NCBI GenBank assembly: GCA_015227615.1
Contig: JAALGZ010000001.1
Span: forward strand, 1,736,001 to 1,800,000
From: Labyrinthula sp. Ha
Taxonomy: Eukaryota > Sar > Bigyra > Labyrinthulida > Labyrinthulaceae
Direction of reading: 5' to 3'
DNA: 64,000 nucleotides
Shown piece by piece: positions 24,712 through 36,184 of the stretch. Position 1 is the first letter of the stretch. The number at the start of each line of letters is the position of its first letter. Both the position numbers and the translations under genes were made by a program. The notes beneath the pieces are model-generated. The model was not told the DNA's origin. It searched no databases and was given only the letters and a program-made list of their open reading frames with translations.

Positions 24712-26649
24712 CTATCCGCCTGTTCGTCTACCTGGACTTATGTTAGATACATCTTGAAGAAAAGATTTCATTTGTTCATACGAGTCAGATACCCCTTTGT
24801 TAAAACTTTCTCTGAAACTGGTGGACACTTCTTGCATCTTTATCCTAGTATTTTTCCTCTTCTCATCCAAATCAAAGTTTCTTACAGCAGAAACCTTAGT
24901 ATCCACAAAATTGCGCAGATATCTCTTTGCCCGCCTTGTATTTTCTAATCTAGATGGCACAAGGGCACCTGCAGAAAATCCAAACAGAAGCGACACTATA
25001 CCAGTACCAAACAACAACCCAACAAAATTTCTAACCTCAGGAACCAGGTCCCCACATATTGGTTTCATAGTATCTTTAACCAACTCAGTTGAGCATGGAA
25101 AAGTTGCGCTCGTTTCCAAAATCAATGAAGTAAAATAGTTTTCCAAACCAGATATATCATCTTCAGTAAGATTGCGATAAAGAGGGTTTAGATCTGAAAG
25201 CACTTGATTCAAAAAAGCATTTTGCAATTCTTCTCGAAGCTTCATGCAAGTTGATTCACTTAAATCAAAAGCAGCTATTACAGAGCTAGTGTTTTCTCCA
25301 ATAGGCACTTTGCACAACCCATTTACCAGATTTCCACCTAAAAGTACTTCACAATTTCTTGGCAAGAGCACCAATTTCAACTGTTGAAAAAGAGAGTCAT
25401 GACTGCTACAAACATCATCTACAAAGGTAACTATAGGAAGTAAGATTCCAAGACTCCAAAAAAATAGCCATAGCGCTGAAGTCAAGCTGGAGCAATGAAG
25501 CAAAGGTCCAAAGATAGTAGGCTTGAACCAGCTCATTAATGCGAATCCAAGAGGGTAGATCCAAGGAAAGTGTATTGCAAAGAAAACCGCGCTTTGCGTA
25601 TTCACGACAGGGGTTTTGGTATATACCTCTAGATACTCATCAGTATGTGCTTTGAGAGAATGTTGCAGACAATCCTTTGTAAGACAGATATTATAAGGGT
25701 CATATGATGAAAACAGGTTGTTTCTTATCTTTCCAAGCACAGCGAATCCAGCACCAGGTGCAGGGAGATAGTTATAAAACACTTCTTGCCCAGTACGATC
25801 GATAAAGAACATAGAAAGGAGCTCAAACAAATATGATGAAGGATTCTCTAAAGGAGATATTGAGTTGTCCAAGTAAGCTGTGAATCTTGAAACCAATTTT
25901 GACTCATTTCTGATGCAAAAGAAATTAGAAGAGGCGTTTCCTGAAGCAAATATAGTAGAAATATTACAAAAGCTATCTGAAATATGGTTCACAAGCTGAA
26001 CATTTGACAAGTTTTGAAGTATATTTGGATCAAGGAGGGGTTCGAGGTAAGAAAGAGAAGTGTTTTCCAAAAGTTCCTCTGATTCCGAAATCACTAGGGA
26101 CTTAAAACTTGAGCGTGGAGCGTCCAAGTCAGCTGCAAGAGGATTTCCAAATCGTTGAAGATTGTGATATTTTTGTTGACAAATTTGAAGTTGTTTAACG
26201 GTCAACAAACCGAAAAGTAAGAAGAGAAATATAGAAAGCAAAAGTAATAAAAATGAGAATAGGATAGAATGTTTTGGATATTCATAATAATATTTCTTTC
26301 CAAATTTTTCTCTTAGAATCCGTTTTCTTTTCCAGCACATTATCTTACAGCAAAAACTCAGGAGAATGACAAAGAGTGTTATCGTGCAGAAAACTCCGCC
26401 TAGGAAAAACCCAAGCATAGAAAGACTTTGGAAATAATATTCCACTCCATTTTCTTCTATCAAACTTGTTTCATCCGAGCTGAAGAGTTGGAACATATCA
26501 TTTTGTTCAAAACTTTGTTTAATTGGCGCTGCAAAGCAAGCGGATAACCCGTTCTCGTTATCACAAGATATAAACAATTCATAATCAGATAAATTATTTG
26601 ATACTCTTTTCAACGAGAAGTCTACGCGAGGAAAAGAAGAAAATAGCAT
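24712..26649 (-). CDS. Five-pass membrane protein, prominin/tweety-like topology (645 aa)
   Basis: A single open frame from ATG at 26649. Hydrophobic segments lie at about residues 77-99, 128-150, 354-373, 389-410 and 541-563. This gives an outside N-terminus, a short Cys-rich inside loop after helix 1 (SFCCKIMCWKRKR), a large outer loop of about 200 residues, a short inner loop, a second outer loop of about 130 residues and an inside C-terminal tail of about 80 residues. Both large loops carry many cysteines and Asn-X-Ser/Thr sites (near 196, 213, 229, 238, 248, 453 and 493), and these sites sit only where the model puts the outside. This five-helix, two-loop plan is that of prominins and tweety-family proteins, which act at plasma-membrane protrusions. 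The assignment rests on topology, not sequence identity. No cleavable signal peptide is visible, so a missing 5' exon is possible. The tail is basic and Ser-rich. Confidence 0.75.
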   Translation of the reverse strand: MLFSSFPRVDFSLKRVSNNLSDYELFISCDNENGLSACFAAPIKQSFEQNDMFQLFSSDETSLIEENGVEYYFQSLSMLGFFLGGVFCTITLFVILLSFCCKIMCWKRKRILREKFGKKYYYEYPKHSILFSFLLLLLSIFLFLLFGLLTVKQLQICQQKYHNLQRFGNPLAADLDAPRSSFKSLVISESEELLENTSLSYLEPLLDPNILQNLSNVQLVNHISDSFCNISTIFASGNASSNFFCIRNESKLVSRFTAYLDNSISPLENPSSYLFELLSMFFIDRTGQEVFYNYLPAPGAGFAVLGKIRNNLFSSYDPYNICLTKDCLQHSLKAHTDEYLEVYTKTPVVNTQSAVFFAIHFPWIYPLGFALMSWFKPTIFGPLLHCSSLTSALWLFFWSLGILLPIVTFVDDVCSSHDSLFQQLKLVLLPRNCEVLLGGNLVNGLCKVPIGENTSSVIAAFDLSESTCMKLREELQNAFLNQVLSDLNPLYRNLTEDDISGLENYFTSLILETSATFPCSTELVKDTMKPICGDLVPEVRNFVGLLFGTGIVSLLFGFSAGALVPSRLENTRRAKRYLRNFVDTKVSAVRNFDLDEKRKNTRIKMQEVSTSFRESFNKGVSDSYEQMKSFLQDVSNISPGRRTGG

Positions 26650-28169
26650 AAACTGTGTTGTACAGCTTCTACGATTTGCTTTAGTCCTTGTATGTTGTCA
26701 GCGATGTAGTGTTTGACACTAATGTGGAAGAAACTTAACTCTGTGGTTATTAAAACTTAACCATAATTAAGGCCCACCTATAATTAAATTCCCCATACGC
26801 AATTCACGTGGTATGAATGTAATTGTATTAATTTTGGGCAAATAGAGCACTGATCAACGGGAAATTCAGTAAACAGATTAACAGGTTCTTCAAGTGCCAT
26901 GAAATTGGAAATTGCTCGACTGTTAACAGGCTTTTAACTTGGGATAAGAAAAATCTAAATAACATTCTACCTTCTTGTGAGATTATGATAGCCTAAATAG
27001 CCTTACTCAAAGGAAATAGTAATATAATTGCTTAGACTGATGGGGTTCTACCTCTTGAAATAGACTGTAACACTGATTCTATTATGTTTGTCATGATCCA
27101 ATAGGTTATTGCTTATAAAACTTCTCAATGACCTATAACGTAGCAAGCGTGCTCAATATGGTGCTTGTTAAGATGTTTCAAGCTGAGGGCTGACTTGGCA
27201 GGTGCAACACACTGTACTGTTCGTATTTATTATTTCTGCCTTATATCACTTGGTCCCTTGAGTCTTCTCAACCAGACAAGTTGCAACTAGGAAGTGACTC
27301 ACAATGAAATAATATGATCTCAAACTAGTGAAAAATAGTATTTGACAACATTTGAGTCGTCTCTTAACGCTTAGTCAATAGAGCTAGACAATACTAAGTG
27401 AGTGAGTACAAGTAATCGTGAGCTAGTATTCATAGAAGTTCAAAATCTTCACTAATACAGTATTCAAGTATTTTCACAAGTAAGACTGAGTTTTAGTTGT
27501 AGAAGATGGTTATTGAATGGATATCTGTTTACTACTCCTCTAACGAAGTTGAAACATTCAAAGAAATTTGATGCTAAAGTGGGAACTCGTGCTCTTCATT
27601 CCATAGAAAATTTCGACCAAGAATGACACGAAGAGTTGAACAACAACTTGAGAACACATATGGATCCCTATATTGAAGTTTGAAGTTAGTTATGCCCTAG
27701 CTATGTGCTGCCTCTTAGGAGCCCGAAAAATTAAATTCTCTTGTTTTAAGGAGTATTTTTGTCCATGAATTTTTCATTGTGTTTTGCAGTAACGGGTACT
27801 AGACAATACCCCTTCAATTTGGGAAGAAATTATTAACTGGAATCTAATTTTAGACGTCCTGTAAAATGTTCAATTGTGCGGAAGTGAGGACTTTTTATTC
27901 AAGAGTTAGATACTCCACCTTATGTGTCTGGCTGGAGCAATTTTCCAAAATTAAGCTTTGCAAACCTGGCTAAGATTAGCGGTGCATAGAATGGCAATTT
28001 CCCACAAACAAAACTTCGAGGGGTAATTCCAAAGCAAAGTTACAGACAAAAAGTATGGAATAACACAGAAGCAAGAGATAAAACCTTCAACCGAAAATTG
28101 CAGACCCGGAATAACAAAACGAAATAGAACTACCAGAAAAATGAACTGCAGCTAACTATTCTACCTTAG
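26650..28169. other. Intergenic stretch, nothing recognised
   Basis: About 1.5 kb without a supported feature. It contains the 5' flank of the five-pass membrane protein on the minus strand and leads into the Mutator-like transposon remnant. Confidence 0.4.
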
Positions 28170-29960
28170 AGGAAATGGTTGAAGTACTTAGTAGGCTTTC
28201 TGCTGGACCCTTTAAGTGGAAAATTCGCGGCTCTTACTACTTTGTTGAGGCAATCAGCTCTGCAAAGCGGTGTTAGAACTGTAAGAGGCTTAGAAGATGC
28301 AAAATAAAGTGTAAGTCAGACAAAAATTGCCCGTTTGAAGTTAAAATTATGTTTAATCCTGACACTTTGAAGTACATTTTCGTCGTAATTAATGAAAATC
28401 ACTGCAATTAATTGGTGAAAGTACTTGGAAAGATTAAAACGTATGTACACGAGCTTATAACAAAAAATAGAAATGAATAAATGCTTAGTAGTTGCCGACA
28501 GTGGAGTTGCACCACCAGATGTTGCTGTTCATCGTAATTTTTCAGGGTAATTGTTTGAGAAAACTCTAGTTAAAATTCAGAAAGAAAGCCTAGGATGGAG
28601 TTGATTATAGCGAAGTCAATAATAATAAGAAGTTGAACACCTGTTGCAGAAAATGCCTAGAACTTGTAGTAAGATTTGCTCTAAATTGGGATTACCTCAA
28701 AGAAAGCATAGTTAATTTCATAGACTCCGTTTCAACGAGGATCTACAAAATATATTAAAAAAATATGCGCAGATGTTTTCGAGGTGGATACTACCCATGG
28801 TTTCAGCAAATATTGGTTAGTATTAATATCTCCTTGTGGGATCGGTTTCTTTCTGAAAATTATTAATTTTGAATCTACAGCGATGCAAAGTGAGTCAAAC
28901 GTTGATGTCGTCAAAGATCTGAAGATTTTGGGACTTGATAGGGCGGAGGTCAACACGACAGAAGAGAGAAATTTTTTGAGAGTGGTCGTTGAAGTATTTT
29001 GGTACACCCCATGTTCTCTGCGGATATTAATTTTTGGCGACGTTGAACTTTGCAGCGTCTACCCTAAAAGGTAGCGAAAGGATAAAGTTTACCTCTAACT
29101 TGTGGGGTATATTAACAGGAAATTTTACTGAAGAGAAAGATCCTCATGAGCTTATTGAAAATATCTTGATAAAATTTCTAGGTTGACGGCAACAGCAAAA
29201 TCGAAAAAATTAAAGAGAAAAAAAACAAACTCTTTTGGAGGATGGTACACATAGTCCCATGTTTTCCTGTAATGTTACTGGAAGGGTTGGATCTCTTCAC
29301 TCAGTCATAAAAAAGGGGTGAAGTGTTGAATTCTACCTTTAAAGCCCGAATCCTTGATGAATTTACCACTTTTTACGAGAATGTCGTGAATAGGCACATG
29401 GAAACGAGTCCAAATAACCCAGTAGCTTTACGAGGAAGAATAAGGTACTTTCCAAAGAGGGAGATGAGATGTTGAGAAAAGAGCTGAAGTTAATGAAAAG
29501 CTACTGGATTGTCGAAGGAATAAGTGAGCCTAAATTTGTTCTAAGCGATTCAAACACGAAAAAAAAGATGATGTATATTCTGGAACTAGTGGAAAGGAAT
29601 GGGGTAACTGTTCTCTCTTGCGGTTGTGAGACTTATACTAATATTCATTTCCCTGCAGGAACTACATTAAATATTTTGACCCTAAAATGATTGAAAACTT
29701 TGATGTAACTCATCTTCTGATCATATCGAAGTTTCAAACCCATCCTCTTTATAAACTGACTTTTCTGAATCTGACCTGTGATGTGTCTGGCTCTGATGAA
29801 TCTTAAATTTCAAGGTTTAGAGTTCCACCACTTGATCTTACTCAGATCCCAAGAAACTGAGGGGCTAAGTACTGTAAGCTTTCCACTGAACTCAAGGCGT
29901 TTTGTGAAGAGGGCAAAAGCAGCATCGAGAGATAGGGGAAAATACGTACTTCAGAAATGA
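28170..29960 (+). mobile_element. Decayed Mutator-like (MULE) DNA transposon
   Basis: Three parts of a MULE transposase appear in order. (1) 28205-28410 reads as a FLYWCH/WRKY-type zinc cluster with paired cysteines, CPFEVKIMF and a closing NENHCN, interrupted by one in-frame TAG. (2) 28745-29074 reads as a transposase core start, with DTTHGFSKYWLVL in the position of the first catalytic Asp. (3) 29285-29690 contains a GRVGSLHSVIKK segment resembling the conserved ESLNSLIK region, then a SWIM-type zinc motif around CGCETYTNIHFPAG. Parts 1 and 2 share a frame but are separated by many stops; part 3 is in another frame. No terminal inverted repeats were identified, so the ends are approximate. 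It cannot encode a working transposase. Confidence 0.7.
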
Positions 29961-32500
29961 AGATGACTACGAGTTTGAAGAAAAATAGGGATGGGGATTC
30001 TTAGAATATGAATTAGGTATCAGAGAAAAGTCGAATCATGTTCGAATCTCTGAAGAGAAGAACCAGGGGAAGGAGTTAAAAGGGTGAAACGGCTAGTTAG
30101 TCAATATAATTCTTTGAACTGACTTTCATAAGTGATAGCTAAGCTATCTCCCCTTTTTTTTTGCTTCCTGATCCTTGGTTCTAATGTATGAGAAAAATTG
30201 GATCCACCAAGTTATGCACATGTATTTAAACATTTTCTCCTTCAGGACATCATCCAATGAGCTTTCTTTACCCGTACTAAGTTTGTTTTTTCTGGTTGAC
30301 CTTTCAAGTATCGGCTTCTGTCATTGGTTTACTTGATTCGTTCTCTAGCAACTTGTATATGCTCTTTCAACATAGACTTAGGTTTTAAGGCTGAATATAA
30401 ATCTAAGTGTATCATTTTTTGGCTCAGATTTATTTGCATCGATATATTACATGATACTCTTTGCTGATCTTTCAATCTTTATTTAACTATTGTGTTTTTG
30501 TTTTGGTTTGAAACCTATTTTAGCCAATTAATAGATTGAGCCTATGAGAATCGGAAATATCTGAGTCCGAAGTTAAAATATCTTATTTAGTTCTGCGGAT
30601 ATTTGTGTTTGAATTTCAGTGGTATCTAGCCTAAAGAAGATATGTTGAAAAACAATTTCTTTTAAGAGATATCGAATAAACCTTCTTAACTTTTCACTAT
30701 ATATTGTTGTGTTGCGTAGTATTGAGCTCTCAAACTTCTTATGGGTACCTCTAGTCTCTCAAATTATGTCCTATGAGAGTATTTGATGTTTCTTAAGAGC
30801 TCCGCTAACTATATTGGCGTAGTTAAAGGTTTTAAGTTTTTAACGAATAATTTATTATAAAGTTTTCATTTATTTGGATTACAATGGGTATTGGTAATTT
30901 ACACGGAAGAAACATGAGATGTGTTAAGCTTTGTTAATCTCAATTGGGTATTAATGGAAATGAATTAGAGTTTTTACTGGTTACCTAAAATGCCTTTATA
31001 GGATTCATTTTTTTCTCTTGCACATATAAATACTTCATGTACCGATACAAAGGAACGTAGACAATTATGCACTCTTCGTATTTTTAAATTCTATTTAACT
31101 GATGATGTTCTAGAGCTTTGTTTTAAGTTTCTGTTTTGAAGTATTTAACATTGAATCAGAGAGCGCAATTTGAGTCCTTTACACCTTAAACACGTTAGAC
31201 ATGTGTTCACATACATTTACAGTTTAACTTTCGGTAAGAGCACATAATGATATATCAAAACAAGTTGGTTCTTGTTTTATCATACTCCACGGTTATTCGT
31301 GCATTTCACATAGAAGTAGACAAACTACTATAACTAGGTTTCTTCAGTTGTTTGATTTTACAAGAATAAAGTACATTTATTGCTTACACTTAGTTTGGTT
31401 TCATGACCTTTCACTGTTTCATTGAAGCTCTTAAAGCTTAAAAGAGGTTCTAACCTCAACTAAGCCTAAGCTAACAGATTATTAAAGATTAAGTTCTGCA
31501 AAAGTGAATTAAAATTGTAATAGATTTCATTTACATTTAGTAAACTGTGGTTACATGAATCTTTATGGCTGAATTATAAAAAATCTATAGAAAAAGGGAG
31601 TATAATCTTTTGACAGGTAGCTGTACTATCTCTGAGCATAGCTTGAAAATATATTAAAGATTCAGATTTAATTAAAATTTATTCTAGGATAGAACTGGAT
31701 ATGTAAATTTTCATATAGAGTTAGTTGCTGTTTAGCTAACTTTATGACAATGTGAGCCTTAATATTTATATGTTAATAAAACAGTTAATCGGTTAAACTG
31801 CTATTATTTCGGCAGGAGATGGGGTTTTATATTAAGAATTTTGGCTAATTTGGGTCTCTAATGATATTATCAATCACAACAATAATAATAAGAAAACTAT
31901 TAGGCTTAACATAGATCGGAGCAAGAGTCATTTCGAATAAGAATAAAATGGTGTATGACAGCAACAAACCCCTTTAAGAATAAAAAAAATGTTAAAAATA
32001 CACTCTAGAAAGTAATCAAGGATTGAAACACCCGAATCGACCTAAACTGTATAGCAAAAGGCAACACTACCGCAAATGTAATACTCGGTTGTTGGAATAA
32101 ATAGCTAGAAGAATCAAATAGTAAAGTAACTCTATGAAGAAAATCTAAGCAACTAATCAAACCTGAGTCATATTTGTTGGTTTGGTACCAGGTTATTCCA
32201 AAGAGCAATATTTAATTAAAGAGCAAGCCTAATAGTTAATTAGGTCACTTAGACTTCATTAGCTCTATGTCACCTAGGAAAGTATTCAACAAAAATAATA
32301 AATCCTCCACCCAAGCTATTAAACGAAATCGTCAAGGGAAAGAGGTAATAGATTATTATACATGTATTTCTGGCAAACTTTCAAAGTAACTAACTTCCAC
32401 TTGCTGTATAAAATAAAACAGGTAGTAACCAATGCGTAAATACGCATGTTGCACTAGCAGTATGCAACTAAATAATGATGACAACTAAAGTCACCAAATA
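29961..32500. other. Gene desert between MULE and Copia fragments
   Basis: No supported gene. The DNA is T-rich on the plus strand from about 30.1 to 31.8 kb, without a repeat unit or a long open frame. The open stretch 32005-32208 (-) shows no motif. Confidence 0.4.
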
Positions 32501-32505
32501 AAAAC

Positions 32506-32853
32506 TTGGCGTATATATATATGACATATGACACTTATGAGCCTACCCGACAACTGACTCAATGCACCATAAATACTTCTGTGATGCTTAAAAAGAATTT
32601 TGTACTCCTTCGACAATCTGGTACATTTACAATAAATAATACTATTTACTCCCTTCATAGTTGTCTGGTTAAGGAAATCCTGTTAATATTAATTCTTGTC
32701 AATCCTAACTCAAATATAGCTCTTGAACAAGATCTTTCAAGTAAAGATCTTTCTCAAGAAAAGAGCCAGATGGTTTTAGGGGTCTCCCGCAAAGGAAGTT
32801 TGTCTTTACACCTATCTGTCAGGGAACTTCAAGGCAACAAGGGATTGTTATAA
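32506..32853 (+). mobile_element. Ty1/Copia-type fragment (protease to pre-integrase region)
   Basis: The 115-codon open stretch resembles the region between protease and integrase of Copia polyproteins: a GTFTINNTIYSLHS-like segment, then a loosely preserved Asn/Leu/Ser-rich stretch, then LGVSRKGSLSL. It is a short old fragment of an LTR retrotransposon and is broken on both sides. It lies about 520 bp past the 3' end of catalase-peroxidase 1. The assignment rests on motif order only. Confidence 0.4.
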
Positions 32854-33377
32854 TCTTTCAACACAACAGTATTCTAAATACGTTTAATGAACCACCTTGA
32901 TCTTCAGTGAACGAGATGGCCTTGCACATGAGAGCAAAATGGAAACTGTTGTTAGCTGCATTCCTATTACAGATACGAGGGTCCACTTGCAAGCTAAATC
33001 CATTACTTAGGGAGGTTGAAGGTAGGTCATTGGTGAAGACAACTGAAAGGGAAATCTTAGTTATGCTTTTGCAACTCTAGGCTGCCTATTCCGCGGACGG
33101 TATAAAATCATAAACACTAGGTTAGGAATCAGTAGGCTTGGATTCGCCTCGCGAATAGATGGGATACTTCAATAGCGACACCTAAAAGCATATTAATGTT
33201 ACTCGTTCAGATTCTCCTTTTTCACACAGTAGCAACCAGAACGTGGGTTAAGAAAACACTTTTGCTCTGAAAAGCAAATCTACATAGAAGAGAAGACGCC
33301 AGTATTCATTTATATATTTATTGCGCACTCGAGGAGCGATTAAAGTTGTGATACGTCGAATGCATATATATCATGCA

Positions 33378-35564
33378 CTAGTTCTTCCCACTGTCTTTAT
33401 TTTCTCGAGTCATAAATATACCCAACAAGAGGGCTACGAGAAAGAAGGTAACACAAGCTACAATTGCTACAATCTTTTCAGTTTGATTATCGTTGCCATT
33501 GCCCCCAGCTACAGAAACTAACGGAACCAGACCGTCTTCGCAAACATTACCAACCGGCCCAGAGTATCTGTCTGCATTCATTAGCTTTGTCCAACTTGAT
33601 GTAAACTCCTGTAGGAAGGCATTATTGTCGAAAGAAAAGGTAATAACCGCAGCTCTAAACTCAGGTCTCAACAACAGTGCGTAATCTCTGCCAGTTATAA
33701 AATTAGTGCCGTTCGAATCAACATATTCATCACCAAGAACGCCAGTAACACCTGTAGCCTGCCAATCCAATGCCTCTTCATACAAAAGGGTGTAGAACAT
33801 ATTATCCAAGTTCTCTGCTCCCTCATAGCTACCTGTATATCCCAGAGATTTCATATAAGCTGCACTTCGGGGCCTTCCAGCAAGAGCTACGTAACCAGAA
33901 ACTCCAACATCCATCAACCTGACTTCTCGCGAGATTTGTACTAAAGAAGATTCAAATTGATACATTTCAAGGTTTTCTGAGACGTTACCATTTTCTGCAT
34001 CTTTCCTTCCCGGGCAAAACACAAACTGAAGATCTGTTTCGGCTATGGATTCAAGAGCGGCCATTCCAGCGAAGACGATTTGATCAGCCTTTGATCCTTC
34101 AAAAGAACCTTCTAGAATGTTCTCTTCAGTAAAACTTGCGAGTTGCCCATTCACTTCCCACGATCTTTCTGGCTCAAGTAAAAATCTAGCACCGTTACAG
34201 CCTCCAAAGTTATCCGTGACTCTATATGTTGCTGCACATCTAAATGCTGCTTCCACAGCGAAAACCATTTCAGTTTCGTTCAACTTAGATACCACATCAA
34301 GTTTGTCCCAATCACTAGCTGAAACCACCAAACTCGTATCAAGTTCTTCTCCCTGGAACTCCTGAACAGGAGGAACATCTGCTCCAAAGCATCTGGATCT
34401 AGGACCCATATCCCTAGTTGTAAGTTTGTACCACGCAGCAGCAAAATCTTCCAAAAACAATGTATTGTCATCCGCATAGAGATACACATAGGGACTCAGC
34501 TCCTCACCATACTTCAAGGCAACGTCTGCTACAAGCATTCTGGTCTCACCGATGGCACCTTCCGTAACGTTTGGCTTAAACTGCGGATTTCCTGCTGGAC
34601 TTGTTTCTGGCTCCCACTCATAACTGGTTAACATTCGAAAGTAGCTGTTGTCAAAAGCATTTGGATTAACAGTCCACGGCCCTTCGAACCCAGAAGTAAA
34701 TGTATTTTCACCAATTCCATTTTCACAATTTCCTGGCCATGGATTTACAGGGTCTTCTCTAGGTGATGGACCTGCTCCATTAGGACACGCACCATGTGTT
34801 TTCCCCTAAGAATGATGAACGAAAAGAATAACTCTACCAAAGTATGTGCTCCAATCAATGCAACGGCTTCTCTTGGGTTCATCCCCATGCGGCCAAAAGT
34901 GTCGATGATAGGATTAATAGATGAATTAGGATCTCCATTTCCGTGTACGCCACCAGGGTTGACATATATTAACTCATTTGTCGTCGCTCCTTTTGGCGCT
35001 TTGCACTCCCCATTTTCTTCTGCAGGGCAAGCATTCACTTCATCATGTATATCAGAAGGTCCGAGTACTAAACTTTCAGCTCCATCGTCATCATCTACTC
35101 TTCCAGCACAGAATCCAAGGATTTTTCCTCCTGTTGATTCAATAGCAACGTTTCCTAAAGGTTAAACATAAAAAAAGAAAAAAACCTGCGAGAATATAAA
35201 GATCTCCATAAGATAAACCAACTCCATACTTGCCCTTGATAGGTTCAAGAAGGTTTCTTGCTTTATCTAAGTTAGTATTATCCGCCCATGCTTGCTCAGG
35301 AAGGAACCTCATTCTACCTCCATCGCATCCGCCTTCTCCATCAAACCTTCTGTAGCTTCCAGCACAATGCCAAGCAAGCCTGACCATAAGACCTGCGTAA
35401 TTCCCCGAATCTGCTGGCCAATAGTCTTGTGAGTTTGTCATGAGTTCTGTCAAGTCTGCTTTCACGTCATCGAAGTCAATCTCTTGTAAGGCAGCATAGT
35501 AAGCTTCTTTGTCAACTGCGACAGAAAGAGCAAGAAGAGAACCAATAGTTGCTATGAATTTCAT
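33378..35564 (-). CDS. katG: Catalase-peroxidase 1, secreted and membrane-anchored (707 aa, three exons)
   Basis: A bifunctional haem enzyme that breaks down hydrogen peroxide (EC 1.11.1.21). Exons are 35186-35564, 34838-35154 and 33378-34805, joined over 31-nt and 32-nt introns. The active-site set is complete: distal Arg62, Trp65 and His66 ([12 protein letters not shown]), Asp75, Tyr190 (ELIYVNP), Met216 (RMGMNP) and proximal His230 (GAHTLGKTHG). Trp65, Tyr190 and Met216 are the residues that form the covalent adduct required for catalase activity. The C-terminal peroxidase-like half is present ([13 protein letters not shown] carries the mobile Arg). Two features are unusual: an N-terminal signal peptide (about residues 1-17) and one hydrophobic helix near the C-terminus (about 677-697) with a 10-residue tail. 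The enzyme should therefore face the cell exterior or a secretory compartment. Part of exons 1 and 2 is nearly identical to catalase-peroxidase 2. Confidence 0.93.
34806..34837 (-). other. 32-nt intron 2 of catalase-peroxidase 1
   Basis: GTAGAG...CTTAG, phase 0, falling between Leu232 and the GKTHG motif. It is at the same position as intron 2 of the paralogue but differs in sequence. Confidence 0.9.
35155..35185 (-). other. 31-nt intron 1 of catalase-peroxidase 1
   Basis: Starts GTTTTTTTC and ends AACCTTTAG; it splits the Gly codon after YILA. It is identical over all 31 bases to intron 1 of the paralogue (50355-50385). Confidence 0.9.
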
Positions 35565-35849
35565 TGGCTTTTTTATTTTACCTTTGAACTTGAATAATTG
35601 GACTGTGTCGGTGAAAGATATCTTTTATTCCCGTTCTACATAATAAACATAATGAGGAAGAAAGTTCACTTCGATAAAAATGGGTGTGTGTATCAGCAGC
35701 GAGTTAACAGTAAGTTCGTTTTCTATTAAAACAGCCTGTTTCTTCTTCCATGGCAGAATATGTTTTGAGTTCCATTAGACATTGCTGTTTATACCAATGG
35801 AATTCTCCCATAATATAACGTTAACAATATATCTATTTTATATTGATTC

Positions 35850-35863
35850 GGGCCTCAAGGCCC
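35850..35863. repeat. Short perfect hairpin
   Basis: GGGCCT and AGGCCC are separated by two bases, a GC-rich stem in very AT-rich DNA about 290 bp upstream of the catalase-peroxidase 1 start. Its role is unknown; it could be a regulatory hairpin or chance. Confidence 0.35.
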
Positions 35864-35959
35864 TGAGTCAAATAACTAATTGAGACTTGAGAGATCACTA
35901 ATCCCCAAATTCAGACTCAGTCCTTTAGAAAAGGTCTTAAAACTCTGACTGAATCTTCA

Positions 35960-36184
35960 ATGATGACCCAGTTTCCACAACTATTATTGGCTGTTGATGT
36001 AGAAAAATTTCATGCAACAAGAAAACACGCAATCTTTGGAGAAGCTCATACACCCTACTGCGGTACATTCTTGAACAAAGGAGGATCTGGAAGTTGTCAA
36101 GTTATTGACCTTGCAGGTTTGTTTAGGTTCTCAATTTGTGGGAATCCAACACATATGCATTATAGTCGCGCTAACGGCGTATAA
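35960..36184 (+). pseudogene. Small open stretch, possible gene fragment
   Basis: A 74-codon frame with better-than-background composition (Gly, His, Cys and Ala present, few Lys/Asn runs), including GEAHTPYCGTFLNKGGSGSC. I recognise no family. It starts about 400 bp upstream of catalase-peroxidase 1, pointing the other way. It may be an isolated exon, since a GT lies directly after the codons for IDLA, or the remnant of a lost gene. No continuation exon was found. Confidence 0.25.

Noticed and set aside
24797-25138. Plus-strand 113-codon frame over the five-pass membrane protein
   Set aside because: A shadow of the intact 645-residue gene on the other strand, with no motif of its own.
30030-30065. 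Possible tRNA T-loop (GTTCGAATC)
   Set aside because: The flanking bases do not form a T stem and no acceptor or anticodon arm could be folded around it. The same applies to a TTCGAATCC near 61837.
34794-35165. Plus-strand 123-codon frame over catalase-peroxidase 1
   Set aside because: It is antisense to conserved KatG exons 2 and 3; the same kind of shadow appears over catalase-peroxidase 2.
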